Assembly (NCBI GenBank): GCA_937907305.1
Contig: CALERQ010000131.1
Coordinates: 1-14,946, forward strand
Direction: 5' to 3'
Source: an uncultured Clostridia bacterium
Lineage (GTDB): Bacteria; Bacillota; Clostridia; Oscillospirales; Ruminococcaceae
Length of the DNA stretch: 14,946 bases
Below, piece after piece: positions 1 to 6,820 of this stretch (positions are counted from its first letter, which is position 1; the number at the start of each line of letters is the position of its first letter). The notes under the pieces are model-generated. The model was not told the origin of the DNA. It made no database searches and worked only from the letters and a program-made list of their open reading frames with translations. A program made the position numbers and the translations under genes.

Positions 1-40
1 CCATGATGACAGCCAGTACCAGTGCGAGTACTTTTTTCAT
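1..40 (-). CDS. Secreted surface-protein family gene, 5' end only (third paralog)
   Basis: The start codon is at 40-38 on the minus strand and the first 13 codons are visible before the window ends. They are identical in DNA to the first 40 bases of the genes at 7939 and 10077, so they encode the start of the same signal peptide (MKKVLALVLAVIM). The ribosome binding site TAGGAGGAAATCACA directly before the ATG is also identical in all three genes. By family resemblance this should be a secreted protein of roughly 360 residues, but everything beyond the signal-peptide start lies outside the window and could differ or be broken. Confidence 0.8.
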   Translation of the reverse strand, partial: MKKVLALVLAVIM

Positions 41-75
41 TGTGATTTCCTCCTAAAATTATTTTGGTGTGGTGT

Positions 76-94
76 GCGGCGTCTCCACCGCCGC
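76..94 (-). other. Leader hairpin upstream of the minus-strand surface-protein gene
   Basis: GCGGCG (76-81) and CGCCGC (89-94) form a 6-bp GC-only stem with a 7-base loop. It would lie in the 5' leader of the gene starting at 40, about 35 bases before the start codon. There is no T-tract, so it is probably a stabilising or regulatory leader hairpin rather than a terminator. From about 150 to 280 I see only AT-rich non-coding sequence. Confidence 0.45.
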
Positions 95-105
95 TTACCA
101 TGGTC

Positions 106-147
106 ATTGTATTACATATTGTAACCAATTGCAACCCCCTTTTGCAA
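106..147 (-). promoter_or_regulatory. Tandem overlapping promoters with an inverted repeat over both -35 boxes
   Basis: On the minus strand two promoters precede the surface-protein gene that starts at 40. The downstream one has -35 TTGCAA (134-129), a 17-base spacer and -10 TACAAT (111-106). The upstream one has -35 TTGCAA (147-142), an 18-base spacer and -10 TACAAT (123-118). The two -35 boxes are the arms of a perfect 8-base inverted repeat, AATTGCAA (127-134) and TTGCAATT (142-149), with a 7-base centre, which could be an operator. The downstream promoter would give a 5' leader of about 60 bases. The elements are seen in sequence; their use is inferred. Confidence 0.55.
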
Positions 148-285
148 TTTTTAGGGTGAAAATTTGTAAATAATCCGTGAATTCCTCCAACCATATACAG
201 ATGTGTCCGCCAGAGATACACAATTCGGTTACAATTTCGTAATCAGTGTAATTTTTCCCGCCCCGGCCCAAATTATTTGCCCCGC

Positions 286-314
286 TTGACATTGCGGATG
301 CGAAATGTTACTAT
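286..314 (+). promoter_or_regulatory. Promoter of small RNA unit 1
   Basis: TTGACA (286-291), 17-base spacer, TACTAT (309-314), with an extended -10 TG at 306-307. The -35 box is a perfect consensus. Transcription would start near 321 and run into the leader and terminator of the first small RNA unit. Confidence 0.75.
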
Positions 315-320
315 AAATGC

Positions 321-406
321 GAAGGGTACGACCGGACAGCGGTTGGTTCCCCCGGTGGTTGGCTAAATAACCGTCAACTTTGCGAGAGATGGGCGGTTAT
401 CTTTTA
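321..406 (+). ncRNA. Putative antitoxin-like small RNA, unit 1
   Basis: A transcript of about 85 bases is predicted between the promoter at 286-314 and a terminator hairpin, ATAACCGTC (367-375) with GGCGGTTAT (392-400), followed by CTTTTATT. It contains no convincing ORF with a ribosome binding site. It is clearly homologous to unit 2 (446-533): both begin with GGGT(A/G)CGACCGGACAGCGGTTG, have a C-rich block, and end in the same hairpin. Unlike unit 2, no toxin ORF faces it, so it looks like a duplicated antitoxin unit with a period of 125 bases between TTGACA boxes. The ends are estimated from promoter and terminator only. Confidence 0.55.
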
Positions 407-410
407 TTGC

Positions 411-439
411 TTGACATCATAGCGGCAAAATGCTACTAT
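411..439 (+). promoter_or_regulatory. Promoter of small RNA unit 2
   Basis: TTGACA (411-416), 17-base spacer, TACTAT (434-439) with an extended -10 TG (431-432). It has the same architecture as the promoter at 286-314. The expected start is about 446. Confidence 0.75.
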
Positions 440-445
440 AATAAC

Positions 446-533
446 GAGGGTGCGACCGGACAGCGGTTGTCTCCCCCGAATGATAGTTAAAAAATAACCG
501 TCAAGCTGGCGAGCGTTGGGCGGTTATTTTTTA
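446..533 (+). ncRNA. Putative type I antitoxin RNA, unit 2
   Basis: This predicted RNA of about 88 bases runs from the promoter at 411-439 to the hairpin ATAACCGTC (494-502) with GGCGGTTAT (519-527) and a run of six T. It converges on the mini-toxin gene on the minus strand. Its terminator overlaps the toxin stop codon (526-524), so the two RNAs would be complementary over roughly 490-533 at their 3' ends. That 3'-overlap geometry is known from Firmicutes type I systems such as txpA/RatA and bsrG/SR4; assigning an antitoxin role here is inference from geometry and the small hydrophobic partner. Confidence 0.6.
494..532. terminator. Bidirectional terminator shared by antitoxin RNA and toxin mRNA
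   Basis: A 9-bp stem (494-502 with 519-527, one G-T pair) is flanked by an A-run at 488-494 and a T-run at 527-532, so it can terminate transcription in both directions. The last toxin codons and its TAA stop lie in the stem and T-run. Confidence 0.7.
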
Positions 534-604
534 TTGCCTTGAAATAAAGCAATGATGCCGATAATTACTAAACAAAAGGCAAAAAGCGCCTCGTATGTAA
601 CCAT
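524..604 (-). CDS. Small hydrophobic holin-like toxin (type I TA family)
   Basis: The gene encodes a 26-residue peptide starting MVTYEALFAFCLV, with a single hydrophobic membrane segment (about residues 6-21) and a short polar, positively charged tail ending GNKK. The MVTYE...LFAFCLVIIGIIAL pattern resembles the short putative holin-like toxin family of Firmicutes, whose members damage the membrane when overproduced; that is family knowledge recalled, not searched. I chose the ATG at 604 because GGGAAGGGG lies about 9 bases upstream. An ATG at 610 (28 residues) or GTG at 613 is possible. A much longer reading frame extends upstream but crosses the toxin promoter and the glgA terminator and has no plausible start. 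Expression is probably held down by the convergent small RNA at 446-533. Confidence 0.75.
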   Translation of the reverse strand: MVTYEALFAFCLVIIGIIALFQGNKK

Positions 605-670
605 ACGCATCACCCCCTTCCCAAAGGAACGGGGAAAACAACCGCCGGCCGTGTTGGTCGCACCATGGTT

Positions 671-699
671 ATGATAGCATAGCCGACAAAAAAAGACAA
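671..699 (-). promoter_or_regulatory. Toxin promoter
   Basis: On the minus strand TTGTCT (699-694), a 17-base spacer and TATCAT (676-671) with an extended -10 TG form a good promoter. Its -35 lies in the T-tract of the glgA terminator. The predicted start is near 664, giving a leader of about 60 bases that resembles the small RNA leaders (GGTGCGACC ... GGCGGTTGT ... CCCCG). Confidence 0.6.
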
Positions 700-727
700 G
701 CCCCCCCGGATTTTTCCATCCGCAGGG
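700..727 (-). terminator. Terminator of the glg operon
   Basis: Just after the glgA stop, on the minus strand, AAGCCCC-TGCGGAT and ATCCG-GGGGGGCTT pair around a short A-rich loop, followed by TTGTCTTTTTTT. It ends the glycogen operon before the toxin gene, which lies in the same direction. The T-tract also supplies the toxin -35 box. Confidence 0.75.
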
Positions 728-740
728 GCTTTTCTTTTTA

Positions 741-2156
741 TTATATGCCCAAATACATGGCCATGTACTGCTTGGCGCTGCGCCGCCAGCTAAAATCGCA
801 CTTGAGGGCGCGGGGCAGCATTTCGGCGCGGTACTCGCTGTGATACAGCCCCATGGCCCGCCGCACGGCCCCCAGCATGTCATCGGCATTGTAGCTCTGG
901 AAGGTGAAGCCGCAGCCGCCACCCGGGGTATCCCAGTCGATGATGGAATCCGCCAGGCCGCCCGTGCTGCGCACAATGGGGATGGCGCCATACCGCAGGG
1001 CGATCATCTGGGCCAGGCCGCAGGGCTCGCTCTGGCTGGGCATCAGGAAGAAATCGGCTCCGGCGTAAATTTGCCGGGAAAGGGTGGGCATAAACCCGCA
1101 GGTAAAGGCCACCTGCCGGGGGTGCCGCCGCTGCATCTCGTGGAAAAATTCCTCGTACTGCTGCTCTCCGCTGCCCAGGATGACCACCTGCATGCCCATG
1201 CGCAGCATATTCTCCATGGCGTAGCGCACCAGGTCAAAGCCCTTGTGGCTCACCAGGCGGCTTACCATGGCCAGGATGGGGGTATCGGGTTCTTCCGGCA
1301 GGTGCATCTGCTGCTGGAGGGCAGCTTTGCACAGGGTTTTGCCCTCCGGCTTGCGGGCGGAGAAATTGGCGGCCAGGGCGTGATCCTTGGAGGGATTGTA
1401 GCCTACGGTATCAATGCCATTGAGAATGCCGCACAGCTTCCACTCCTTCTGCCGCAGGATCTCATCCAACCCGTGGCCAAAATAGGGGTCAAGGATCTCT
1501 TTGGCATAGGTGGGGCTTACGGTGGAGATGCGCTCGCATTCTTCCAGCGCGCCTTTCATCATGTTCAGGTCGCCGTGGAATTCCACCTTGCCAATGGCCC
1601 AATCCGGCAGGCCACACACATCCCCGGCCACATCCAGCCCAAACTGCCCTTGATACTGGATATTGTGGATGGTGAAAACGGTATGGGTGCGGGAGAGCTT
1701 GGGGACTTCGCGATAAAACACATTGAGGTAAACCGGGATAAGAGCAGTCTGCCAGTCATTGCAGTGGATGACATCCGGCTCGTAATCAATGTGGGTCAGG
1801 GTCTCCAGCACGGCCTTAGAGAAAAACGCAAAGCGTTCGGCTTCATCAAAGTAGCCGTAGATGCCGCCCTCCCGTTTGAAGTACTGCTCATTATCCAGGA
1901 AGTAATACTGCACGCCGCCATACTGCATGGTAAAGACACCGCAGTGCGCCACCCGCCAGGAAAGCGGCACCCCAAAGCTGGTGAGGAAGGTCATATTGGC
2001 ACGCCACTGCAAACCGATGCTGCCGTAAAGCGGCATGATGACCCGGCACTCGGCGCCTTCCTTTTGCAGGGCAGCCGGCAGGGAACCGGCTACATCGGCC
2101 AGCCCGCCGGAGGCGGCAAAGGGGCTGCACTCACTGCACGCAAACAGAATTTTCAT
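741..2156 (-). CDS. glgA: Glycogen synthase (ADP-glucose type)
   Basis: Transfers glucose from ADP-glucose to the non-reducing end of a growing alpha-1,4-glucan (GT5 family, GT-B fold, cytoplasmic). The 471-residue length is normal. The N-terminal GT5 lobe shows SGGLADVAG (residues 16-24), DWQTALIPVYL (134-144) and HNIQYQG (164-170). The C-terminal lobe has SRLVSHKGFDL (299-309), SEPCGLAQMIALRYG (376-390) with the catalytic-region Glu377, and STGGLAD (397-403). The usual K-x-GGL lysine near residue 14 is Ala here, a variant I recall in other Clostridia. An AAGGAGG site stands 11 bases before the ATG. It is the last gene of the glgB-C-D-A operon, separated from glgD by a 181-base spacer full of hairpins that may lower or retime its expression. 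Confidence 0.97.
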   Translation of the reverse strand: MKILFACSECSPFAASGGLADVAGSLPAALQKEGAECRVIMPLYGSIGLQWRANMTFLTSFGVPLSWRVAHCGVFTMQYGGVQYYFLDNEQYFKREGGIYGYFDEAERFAFFSKAVLETLTHIDYEPDVIHCNDWQTALIPVYLNVFYREVPKLSRTHTVFTIHNIQYQGQFGLDVAGDVCGLPDWAIGKVEFHGDLNMMKGALEECERISTVSPTYAKEILDPYFGHGLDEILRQKEWKLCGILNGIDTVGYNPSKDHALAANFSARKPEGKTLCKAALQQQMHLPEEPDTPILAMVSRLVSHKGFDLVRYAMENMLRMGMQVVILGSGEQQYEEFFHEMQRRHPRQVAFTCGFMPTLSRQIYAGADFFLMPSQSEPCGLAQMIALRYGAIPIVRSTGGLADSIIDWDTPGGGCGFTFQSYNADDMLGAVRRAMGLYHSEYRAEMLPRALKCDFSWRRSAKQYMAMYLGI

Positions 2157-2211
2157 CGCAGGCTTTCCTCCTTATATAAAGTAACCGCGCGGCACAGGAC
2201 AGGCTCCCGCA

Positions 2212-2308
2212 CCGCCGGCCCCACAGGGCCGGCGGCCCGCAGCCGACAGGCTGCGGGTGAGCGCGCCGAAGGCGCGCGTGCGGGGGCCATCGCCTGCGGC
2301 TGCCGCAC
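2212..2308. repeat. Cluster of GC-rich palindromes between glgD and glgA (REP-like)
   Basis: Three perfect hairpins stand nearly back to back: a 10-bp stem (2212-2221 with 2226-2235, loop CACA), a 9-bp stem (2236-2244 with 2249-2257, loop GACA) and a 7-bp stem (2261-2267 with 2271-2277, loop GAA). A weaker pair, GTGCGG/CCGCAC, encloses 2278-2308. None has a T-tract, so this is not a simple terminator. It looks like a dispersed palindromic intergenic element or an mRNA stability/processing element inside the operon. Whether it recurs in the genome cannot be seen from one window. Confidence 0.6.
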
Positions 2309-2337
2309 AGTTTTGGTCAAGCTAAAATAAGCGTGGT

Positions 2338-3435
2338 TCAGACTCGGGTATCCCGCGGGATGTAAAGCGGATAGCTGGCATAGCCCGCCAGACGGCGGTT
2401 ATCGGCCACCAGCACACCCTTGTCGCAGATGCAGTAATCCAGGTCGGAGCCGTTGCCAATGTAACAGCCCTGCATGATGATGGAGTTTTTCACCACCGCG
2501 CCATGCCCAATGCGGGCCCCACGGAATACGATGCAGTTTTCCACCCGGCCTTCGATGATGCAGCCATCGGCCACGAGAGAATTGGAAACGGCGGCGGAAA
2601 GGCCGTATTTCACCGGGACCTCATCCTGCACACGGGTGTAAACGGGGCGGTCCATGGGGAACAGGGCACTGCGCACCGCGGGGTCCAGCAGGCACATCGA
2701 GATCTCAAAGTAGGCCTGCATGCTGTTGGCCGCCCGGCAAAAGCCGTCATACCGATAGCAGTAGATGGGCAGCTCCCGGCCTTTTTGGATCAGGCAGGTA
2801 TCCACAAAGGAATACTGGTTCAGGCTGGCGGCTTCGGTCACCAGCTGAATGAGCAGTTCCCGGTTGACGATATACATATTATTGAACATCAGGTTGCCCT
2901 CACCACCGCGGGTGGCTTCCAGCAGGCGGCCGTCCTCCCCGGCGGAAACCATGACCGAACTGTGCCCGTGCTCCGTGCAGATAAGGGTAATGCCTGCTTT
3001 ATGCGCAATGTGATATTCCAGGACATCGGAAAGATCGACACCGCAGATGACATCGCAATCCGAAACGGCGATGTAATCGGCGCTGGAGCTTTGCAGATAG
3101 CCCAAAAGGCCGGTCATCGATTCCAGCGTACCGCGGCTGTAACCGGCGCTGCCGGCGGAGGAATAGGGCGGGAAATAGGCAATGCCGCCCCGCTTGCGGG
3201 AAAGATCCCACTCCTTGCCGGAGCCGATGTGCTCCATCAGGGAATGGTAGTTGTTCTGCATGACCACGGCGACGGAATCGACACCGGCGTGGGACATGCG
3301 GGAAAGAACCAGATCGATGAGGCGGTAACGGCTGGCAAAGGGCACCGAACCCATGGAACGCCGCGCGGTCAGGCCGCCCAGGGCGTCATCGTGCGAATTG
3401 GAAAAGATAATGCCCGTCATTTTGTTATTGGCCAT
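2338..3435 (-). CDS. glgD: Glucose-1-phosphate adenylyltransferase, non-catalytic subunit GlgD
   Basis: GlgD is the partner of GlgC in Firmicutes and modulates the hetero-oligomeric ADP-glucose pyrophosphorylase. The 365-residue protein has the nucleotidyltransferase fold with RSMGSVPFASRYRLIDLVLS (about 26-45) and GSGKEWDLSRKRGG (about 72-85). At the N-terminus, where catalytic GlgC carries GGQGSRL, it reads SNSHDDALGGLT, so the pyrophosphate/nucleotide loop is missing, as usual for GlgD. The C-terminal third shows the hexapeptide repeats of a left-handed beta-helix (CIIEGRVENCIVFRGARIG). Its ATG follows the glgC stop by one base, so the two are almost certainly translationally coupled, with GGAGG inside the end of glgC. 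Confidence 0.95.
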   Translation of the reverse strand: MANNKMTGIIFSNSHDDALGGLTARRSMGSVPFASRYRLIDLVLSRMSHAGVDSVAVVMQNNYHSLMEHIGSGKEWDLSRKRGGIAYFPPYSSAGSAGYSRGTLESMTGLLGYLQSSSADYIAVSDCDVICGVDLSDVLEYHIAHKAGITLICTEHGHSSVMVSAGEDGRLLEATRGGEGNLMFNNMYIVNRELLIQLVTEAASLNQYSFVDTCLIQKGRELPIYCYRYDGFCRAANSMQAYFEISMCLLDPAVRSALFPMDRPVYTRVQDEVPVKYGLSAAVSNSLVADGCIIEGRVENCIVFRGARIGHGAVVKNSIIMQGCYIGNGSDLDYCICDKGVLVADNRRLAGYASYPLYIPRDTRV

Positions 3436-3436
3436 G

Positions 3437-4651
3437 TTACAGCACCTCCCCTACATCTTCTTCTACCATGCCGCGGGCGGGTACGATGGCCCCGGCTCCG
3501 ACGGTGACCCCGGCACCAATGACGGTAACGCCCCACTGGTCTTTATCGGCCATCAGTTCCGGGCGTTCGCCCACATAGGCGCCCCGGCGGATCACCGCGT
3601 TTTCCGCCACGATGGCGAAGTGAACTTCGGCTCCCTCTTCCACCACGGCACCCGGCATCAGGATGCTGGAATCCACCACGGCGTTTTTGGCCACATGAAC
3701 ACCGGAGAACAGGATGGAGAAATCCACATGGCCGGCGATCTCGCAGCCCTCGGAAACCATCGAGTTCTGCACCTTGGCGCCCGGCGCGATATAATGCGGC
3801 GGCATGCATGGGTTGCGGCTGTAAATCTTCCAGCTGGGGTCGTAAAGGTCCATCGGCACTCTGGGATCGAGAAGATCCATGTTGGCCTCCCACAGGCTGT
3901 CAATGGTGCCGACATCCTTCCAGTAGCCTTCAAAGGAATAGGCCACCAGCTTTTCGCCCGCCGCCAGCATCTTGGGGATAATGTTCTTACCGAAATCCTT
4001 TTCGGAAGAGGGGTCAGCGTCATCGGCCAGCAGGTATTCCCGCAGCTTTTTCCAGGTAAAGATATAGACACCCATCGAGGCCAAATTGCTCTTGGGGTTC
4101 CTGGGCTTTTCCTCAAACTCGTAGATGGTGGTATCCTCGCGGGTATTCATAATACCAAAGCGGGAAGCCTCCTCCATCGGCACCTCAAAGACCGCAATGG
4201 TACAGTCCGCGCTCATCTTTTTGTGGTGATCCAGCATCTTGGTGTAGTCCATCTTGTAGATATGGTCGCCGGAGAGGATAAGGACATATTCGGGGTCATA
4301 GCGCTCAATAAAGGGGATGTTCTGGCAGATGGCATTGGCGGTGCCGGTGTACCAGTCACTGCCGCTGCTCTTTTGGTAGGGGGGCAGCACAAATACGCCG
4401 CCGTTCAGCCGGTCCAGATCCCACGGTTGGCCGTTGCCCAGGTATTCATTGAGCACCAGCGGCTGGTACTGGGTCAGCACGCCCACGGTATCTATGCCGG
4501 AATTGACACAGTTGGAAAGGGGAAAATCGATGATGCGGTATTTGCCGCCAAAGGGCACCGCGGGCTTGGCCAGCTTTTTGGTAAGGGCGTACAGCCGGCT
4601 GCCCTGGCCGCCCGCCAGCAGCATGGCCACCCATTCTTTCTTCATGAACAT
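3437..4651 (-). CDS. glgC: Glucose-1-phosphate adenylyltransferase, catalytic subunit
   Basis: Makes ADP-glucose and pyrophosphate from ATP and glucose-1-phosphate, the committed step of bacterial glycogen synthesis. The 404-residue protein shows the nucleotide loop AGGQGSRL (13-20), [19 protein letters not shown] (29-47), WYTGTANAI (100-108), [10 protein letters not shown] (127-136) and EFEEKP (178-183), followed by a C-terminal beta-helix domain. The ATG at 4651 fits the AGAAGGAG site 9 bases upstream; a second ATG two codons later would give MKKEW. The ribosome binding site lies in the last codons of glgB, 6 bases separate the genes, and the glgD start follows after one base. Confidence 0.97.
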   Translation of the reverse strand: MFMKKEWVAMLLAGGQGSRLYALTKKLAKPAVPFGGKYRIIDFPLSNCVNSGIDTVGVLTQYQPLVLNEYLGNGQPWDLDRLNGGVFVLPPYQKSSGSDWYTGTANAICQNIPFIERYDPEYVLILSGDHIYKMDYTKMLDHHKKMSADCTIAVFEVPMEEASRFGIMNTREDTTIYEFEEKPRNPKSNLASMGVYIFTWKKLREYLLADDADPSSEKDFGKNIIPKMLAAGEKLVAYSFEGYWKDVGTIDSLWEANMDLLDPRVPMDLYDPSWKIYSRNPCMPPHYIAPGAKVQNSMVSEGCEIAGHVDFSILFSGVHVAKNAVVDSSILMPGAVVEEGAEVHFAIVAENAVIRRGAYVGERPELMADKDQWGVTVIGAGVTVGAGAIVPARGMVEEDVGEVL

Positions 4652-4657
4652 CTGATG

Positions 4658-6553
4658 TCACTCCTTCTCGGTGTTGATGGGTTCCAGTATCATGCAGCTG
4701 AGCGGCGGGACATCCAGCGTGATGCTGTGTGCCCACTGGCCCAGCGGCTGTTCTTCGCTGCGGTACAGCGTTTCCCGGTCAAATCCCACGCCGCCGTACT
4801 GCTCTTCCTCGCTGCACAAGGCTACTCGGTAGGTACCGGCCTCCGGCACCCCCATGCGGTAGCTCTCCCACCGGCTGGCGGCAAAGTTGCACAGCACCAG
4901 TGATTTTTTGCCCTTTTCATCGGCACGGTAATAGGTGATGACGCTGCGGGTGTTATCATCGGCATTCAGCCAGCGGAAGCCATCCCAGTTGTCCTCCACC
5001 TGCCACAGGGCGGGATGGGCCAGGTAGTAGTGGTTCAGCGCCCGGATGAAATCCCGGGTCTTGCGGTGACTTTCAAAATCCAGCAGCATCCAGTCCAGTT
5101 CCTTATGGTAGTCCCATTCAATGAACTGGCCGAACTCACAGCCCATAAAGAGCAGCTTTTTGCCGGGATGGGTCATCATATAGCCCATAAAGGTACGCAG
5201 CCCCGCGAATTTCTGGTTATAGTCCCCGGGCATTTTGTTCAGCAGTGAGCCCTTGCCGTGCACTACCTCATCGTGGGAGATGGGCAGCACAAAGTTTTCA
5301 CTGAAGGCGTACATCATACTGAAGGTGAGCTTATCGTGATTATAGCTGCGGAAGTAGGGATCCAGCGAAGTGTAGAACAGGGTATCGTTCATCCAGCCCA
5401 TGTTCCACTTAAAGTTAAAGCCCAGGCCGCCGATCTCCGGCGGGCGGGTGACCAGCGGCCACGCCGTGGATTCCTCCGCGATCATGAGGAAACCGGGGTG
5501 CTCGCTCAGCACCGCGCTGTTCAGCTTGCGCAGGAAGGCCACTGCCTCCAGGTTCTCCCGGCCGCCATTGATATTCGGGCGCCATTCGCCCTCCTGCCGG
5601 CCGTAATCCAGATACAGCATACTGGCCACGGCGTCCACTCTTATGCCATCGATGTGATATGTATGCGCCCAGAAGTTGGCGCTGGAGGTGAGGAAGCTCT
5701 GCACCTCGGTCCGGCCAAAATCAAAGACCCGGGTGCCCCAGTCCTTGTGCTCCCACTTGGCGGGATCGCTGTACTCATAGCAGCACTCGCCATCGTATTC
5801 ATACAGGCCAAATTCATCTTTGGGGAAATGTGCCGGTACCCAATCCATGATGACACCGATGCCGGCCTCATGCAGGGCATCCACCAATGCCATAAAATCG
5901 TGCGGAGTGCCGTAGCGGCTGCTGGGGGCGTAGTAGCCTGTCACCTGGTAGCCCCAGGAACCATCATAGGGGTGCTCGGTGGGGGGAAGCAACTCCACAT
6001 GGGTGTAGCCCATTTCTGTCAGGTAGGTGGGCAGTTCTTCCGCCAATTGCAGGTAGGAGTAATAGTTCCCATCGGCATTGCGCCGCCAGGAGCCGATATG
6101 CAGCTCGTAGATATTCACCGGCAGGCTGCGGGCATCCTGCGTGGTCCGCTCCGCCATCCATTCGGCATCGTGCCAGCGGTAGCCCGCCAACCGGTAAATC
6201 TTGCTGGCGTTCTCCGGTGGAGTTTGGGTATGGAAAGCAAATGGGTCCGCCTTGTGCAGTGTGCGTCCATCCGCTGTGGTGATCTGGTATTTGTAGCAAT
6301 CATAGTCATGGGTCAGCTCCACCGTGGCGCCCCACAGGCCCTGCTCATTCAGGCGGGTCATGGGGTGGGCGGCCGCGTCCCAGCCGTTAAAATCCCCCAC
6401 CACACTGACCGCCGTAGCGTGCGGCGCCCAGGTGCAGAAAGAGGTCTTTCCGTTTAGCTGCCGGTGCGCTCCCAGCAGCTCCCACGCGTGCGCGTTGGTG
6501 CCCTGGTGGAACAGATAAACCGGCATTTCCTTCGATTTTGTGATCCTGTTCAT
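4658..6553 (-). CDS. glgB: 1,4-alpha-glucan branching enzyme
   Basis: Cuts alpha-1,4 glucan and rejoins the segment as an alpha-1,6 branch (GH13). The 631-residue protein has an N-terminal CBM48 (about 35-125, with SVVGDFNGWD), a GH13 barrel and a C-terminal beta domain. Catalytic-region motifs are MDWVPAHFPKD (236-246), DGIRVDAV with nucleophile Asp307, AEEST (359-363) and the HDEVVHG motif with His427-Asp428. I start at the ATG at 6553 rather than an in-frame ATG at 6625, because 6625 coincides with the predicted transcription start and has no ribosome binding site, while AAAGGAGAGG precedes 6553, though with a rather long spacing of 11-14 bases. First gene of the glg operon. Confidence 0.95.
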   Translation of the reverse strand: MNRITKSKEMPVYLFHQGTNAHAWELLGAHRQLNGKTSFCTWAPHATAVSVVGDFNGWDAAAHPMTRLNEQGLWGATVELTHDYDCYKYQITTADGRTLHKADPFAFHTQTPPENASKIYRLAGYRWHDAEWMAERTTQDARSLPVNIYELHIGSWRRNADGNYYSYLQLAEELPTYLTEMGYTHVELLPPTEHPYDGSWGYQVTGYYAPSSRYGTPHDFMALVDALHEAGIGVIMDWVPAHFPKDEFGLYEYDGECCYEYSDPAKWEHKDWGTRVFDFGRTEVQSFLTSSANFWAHTYHIDGIRVDAVASMLYLDYGRQEGEWRPNINGGRENLEAVAFLRKLNSAVLSEHPGFLMIAEESTAWPLVTRPPEIGGLGFNFKWNMGWMNDTLFYTSLDPYFRSYNHDKLTFSMMYAFSENFVLPISHDEVVHGKGSLLNKMPGDYNQKFAGLRTFMGYMMTHPGKKLLFMGCEFGQFIEWDYHKELDWMLLDFESHRKTRDFIRALNHYYLAHPALWQVEDNWDGFRWLNADDNTRSVITYYRADEKGKKSLVLCNFAASRWESYRMGVPEAGTYRVALCSEEEQYGGVGFDRETLYRSEEQPLGQWAHSITLDVPPLSCMILEPINTEKE

Positions 6554-6630
6554 GGTCTTTGCATCCTCTCCTTTGTGCAAGGGATAACAGCCATCGGGCG
6601 GAGGAAAATCCCCCTTTTTACCCATGTTTT

Positions 6631-6659
6631 ATTATAACATTTCCCCCTAAAGCGGGCAA
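6631..6659 (-). promoter_or_regulatory. Promoter of the glgBCDA operon
   Basis: On the minus strand TTGCCC (6659-6654), a 17-base spacer and a perfect TATAAT (6636-6631) with an extended -10 TG. The predicted start is near 6624, giving a leader of about 70 bases before glgB. No obvious operator or riboswitch is visible in the leader. Confidence 0.8.
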
Positions 6660-6756
6660 GTGATTTACACCCAGTTTGTACGATTTTACAGATAGCATAC
6701 ATTTTGCCGGCGTTTTGGTACAAAATGATGAACCCCTGCCAAAAGCTTCCCGCGGC

Positions 6757-6785
6757 TTGCCTTTTTGCGCCCCAAATGGTACACT
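6757..6785 (+). promoter_or_regulatory. Promoter of the PHP phosphoesterase gene
   Basis: TTGCCT (6757-6762), 17-base spacer, TACACT (6780-6785), with an extended -10 TGG directly before it. It diverges from the glg promoter about 100 bases away. The predicted start is near 6792. Confidence 0.65.
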
Positions 6786-6820
6786 GTTGGAAACCCATTA
6801 CCGCGAAGGAGAATCCGACC

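Noticed and set aside
286..535. Tandem repeat as a CRISPR array
   Set aside because: Only two units of about 125 bases, each with its own promoter and terminator; no short regular repeats with unique spacers.
605..991. Upstream extension of the toxin frame to a 155-codon ORF
   Set aside because: It overlaps the end of glgA, its terminator and the toxin promoter; only the last 26-28 codons have a ribosome binding site and family resemblance.
840..2330. Long plus-strand frames opposite the glg genes (840-2330, 2503-3507, 3353-4903, 5258-6457)
   Set aside because: Each mirrors a complete glg enzyme on the other strand; composition is His/Gly/Ala-rich with no motif, typical of shadow frames.
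6554..6625. A 24-residue longer N-terminus of glgB
   Set aside because: The ATG at 6625 is at the predicted transcription start and has no ribosome binding site; the CBM48 homology begins well after the ATG at 6553.
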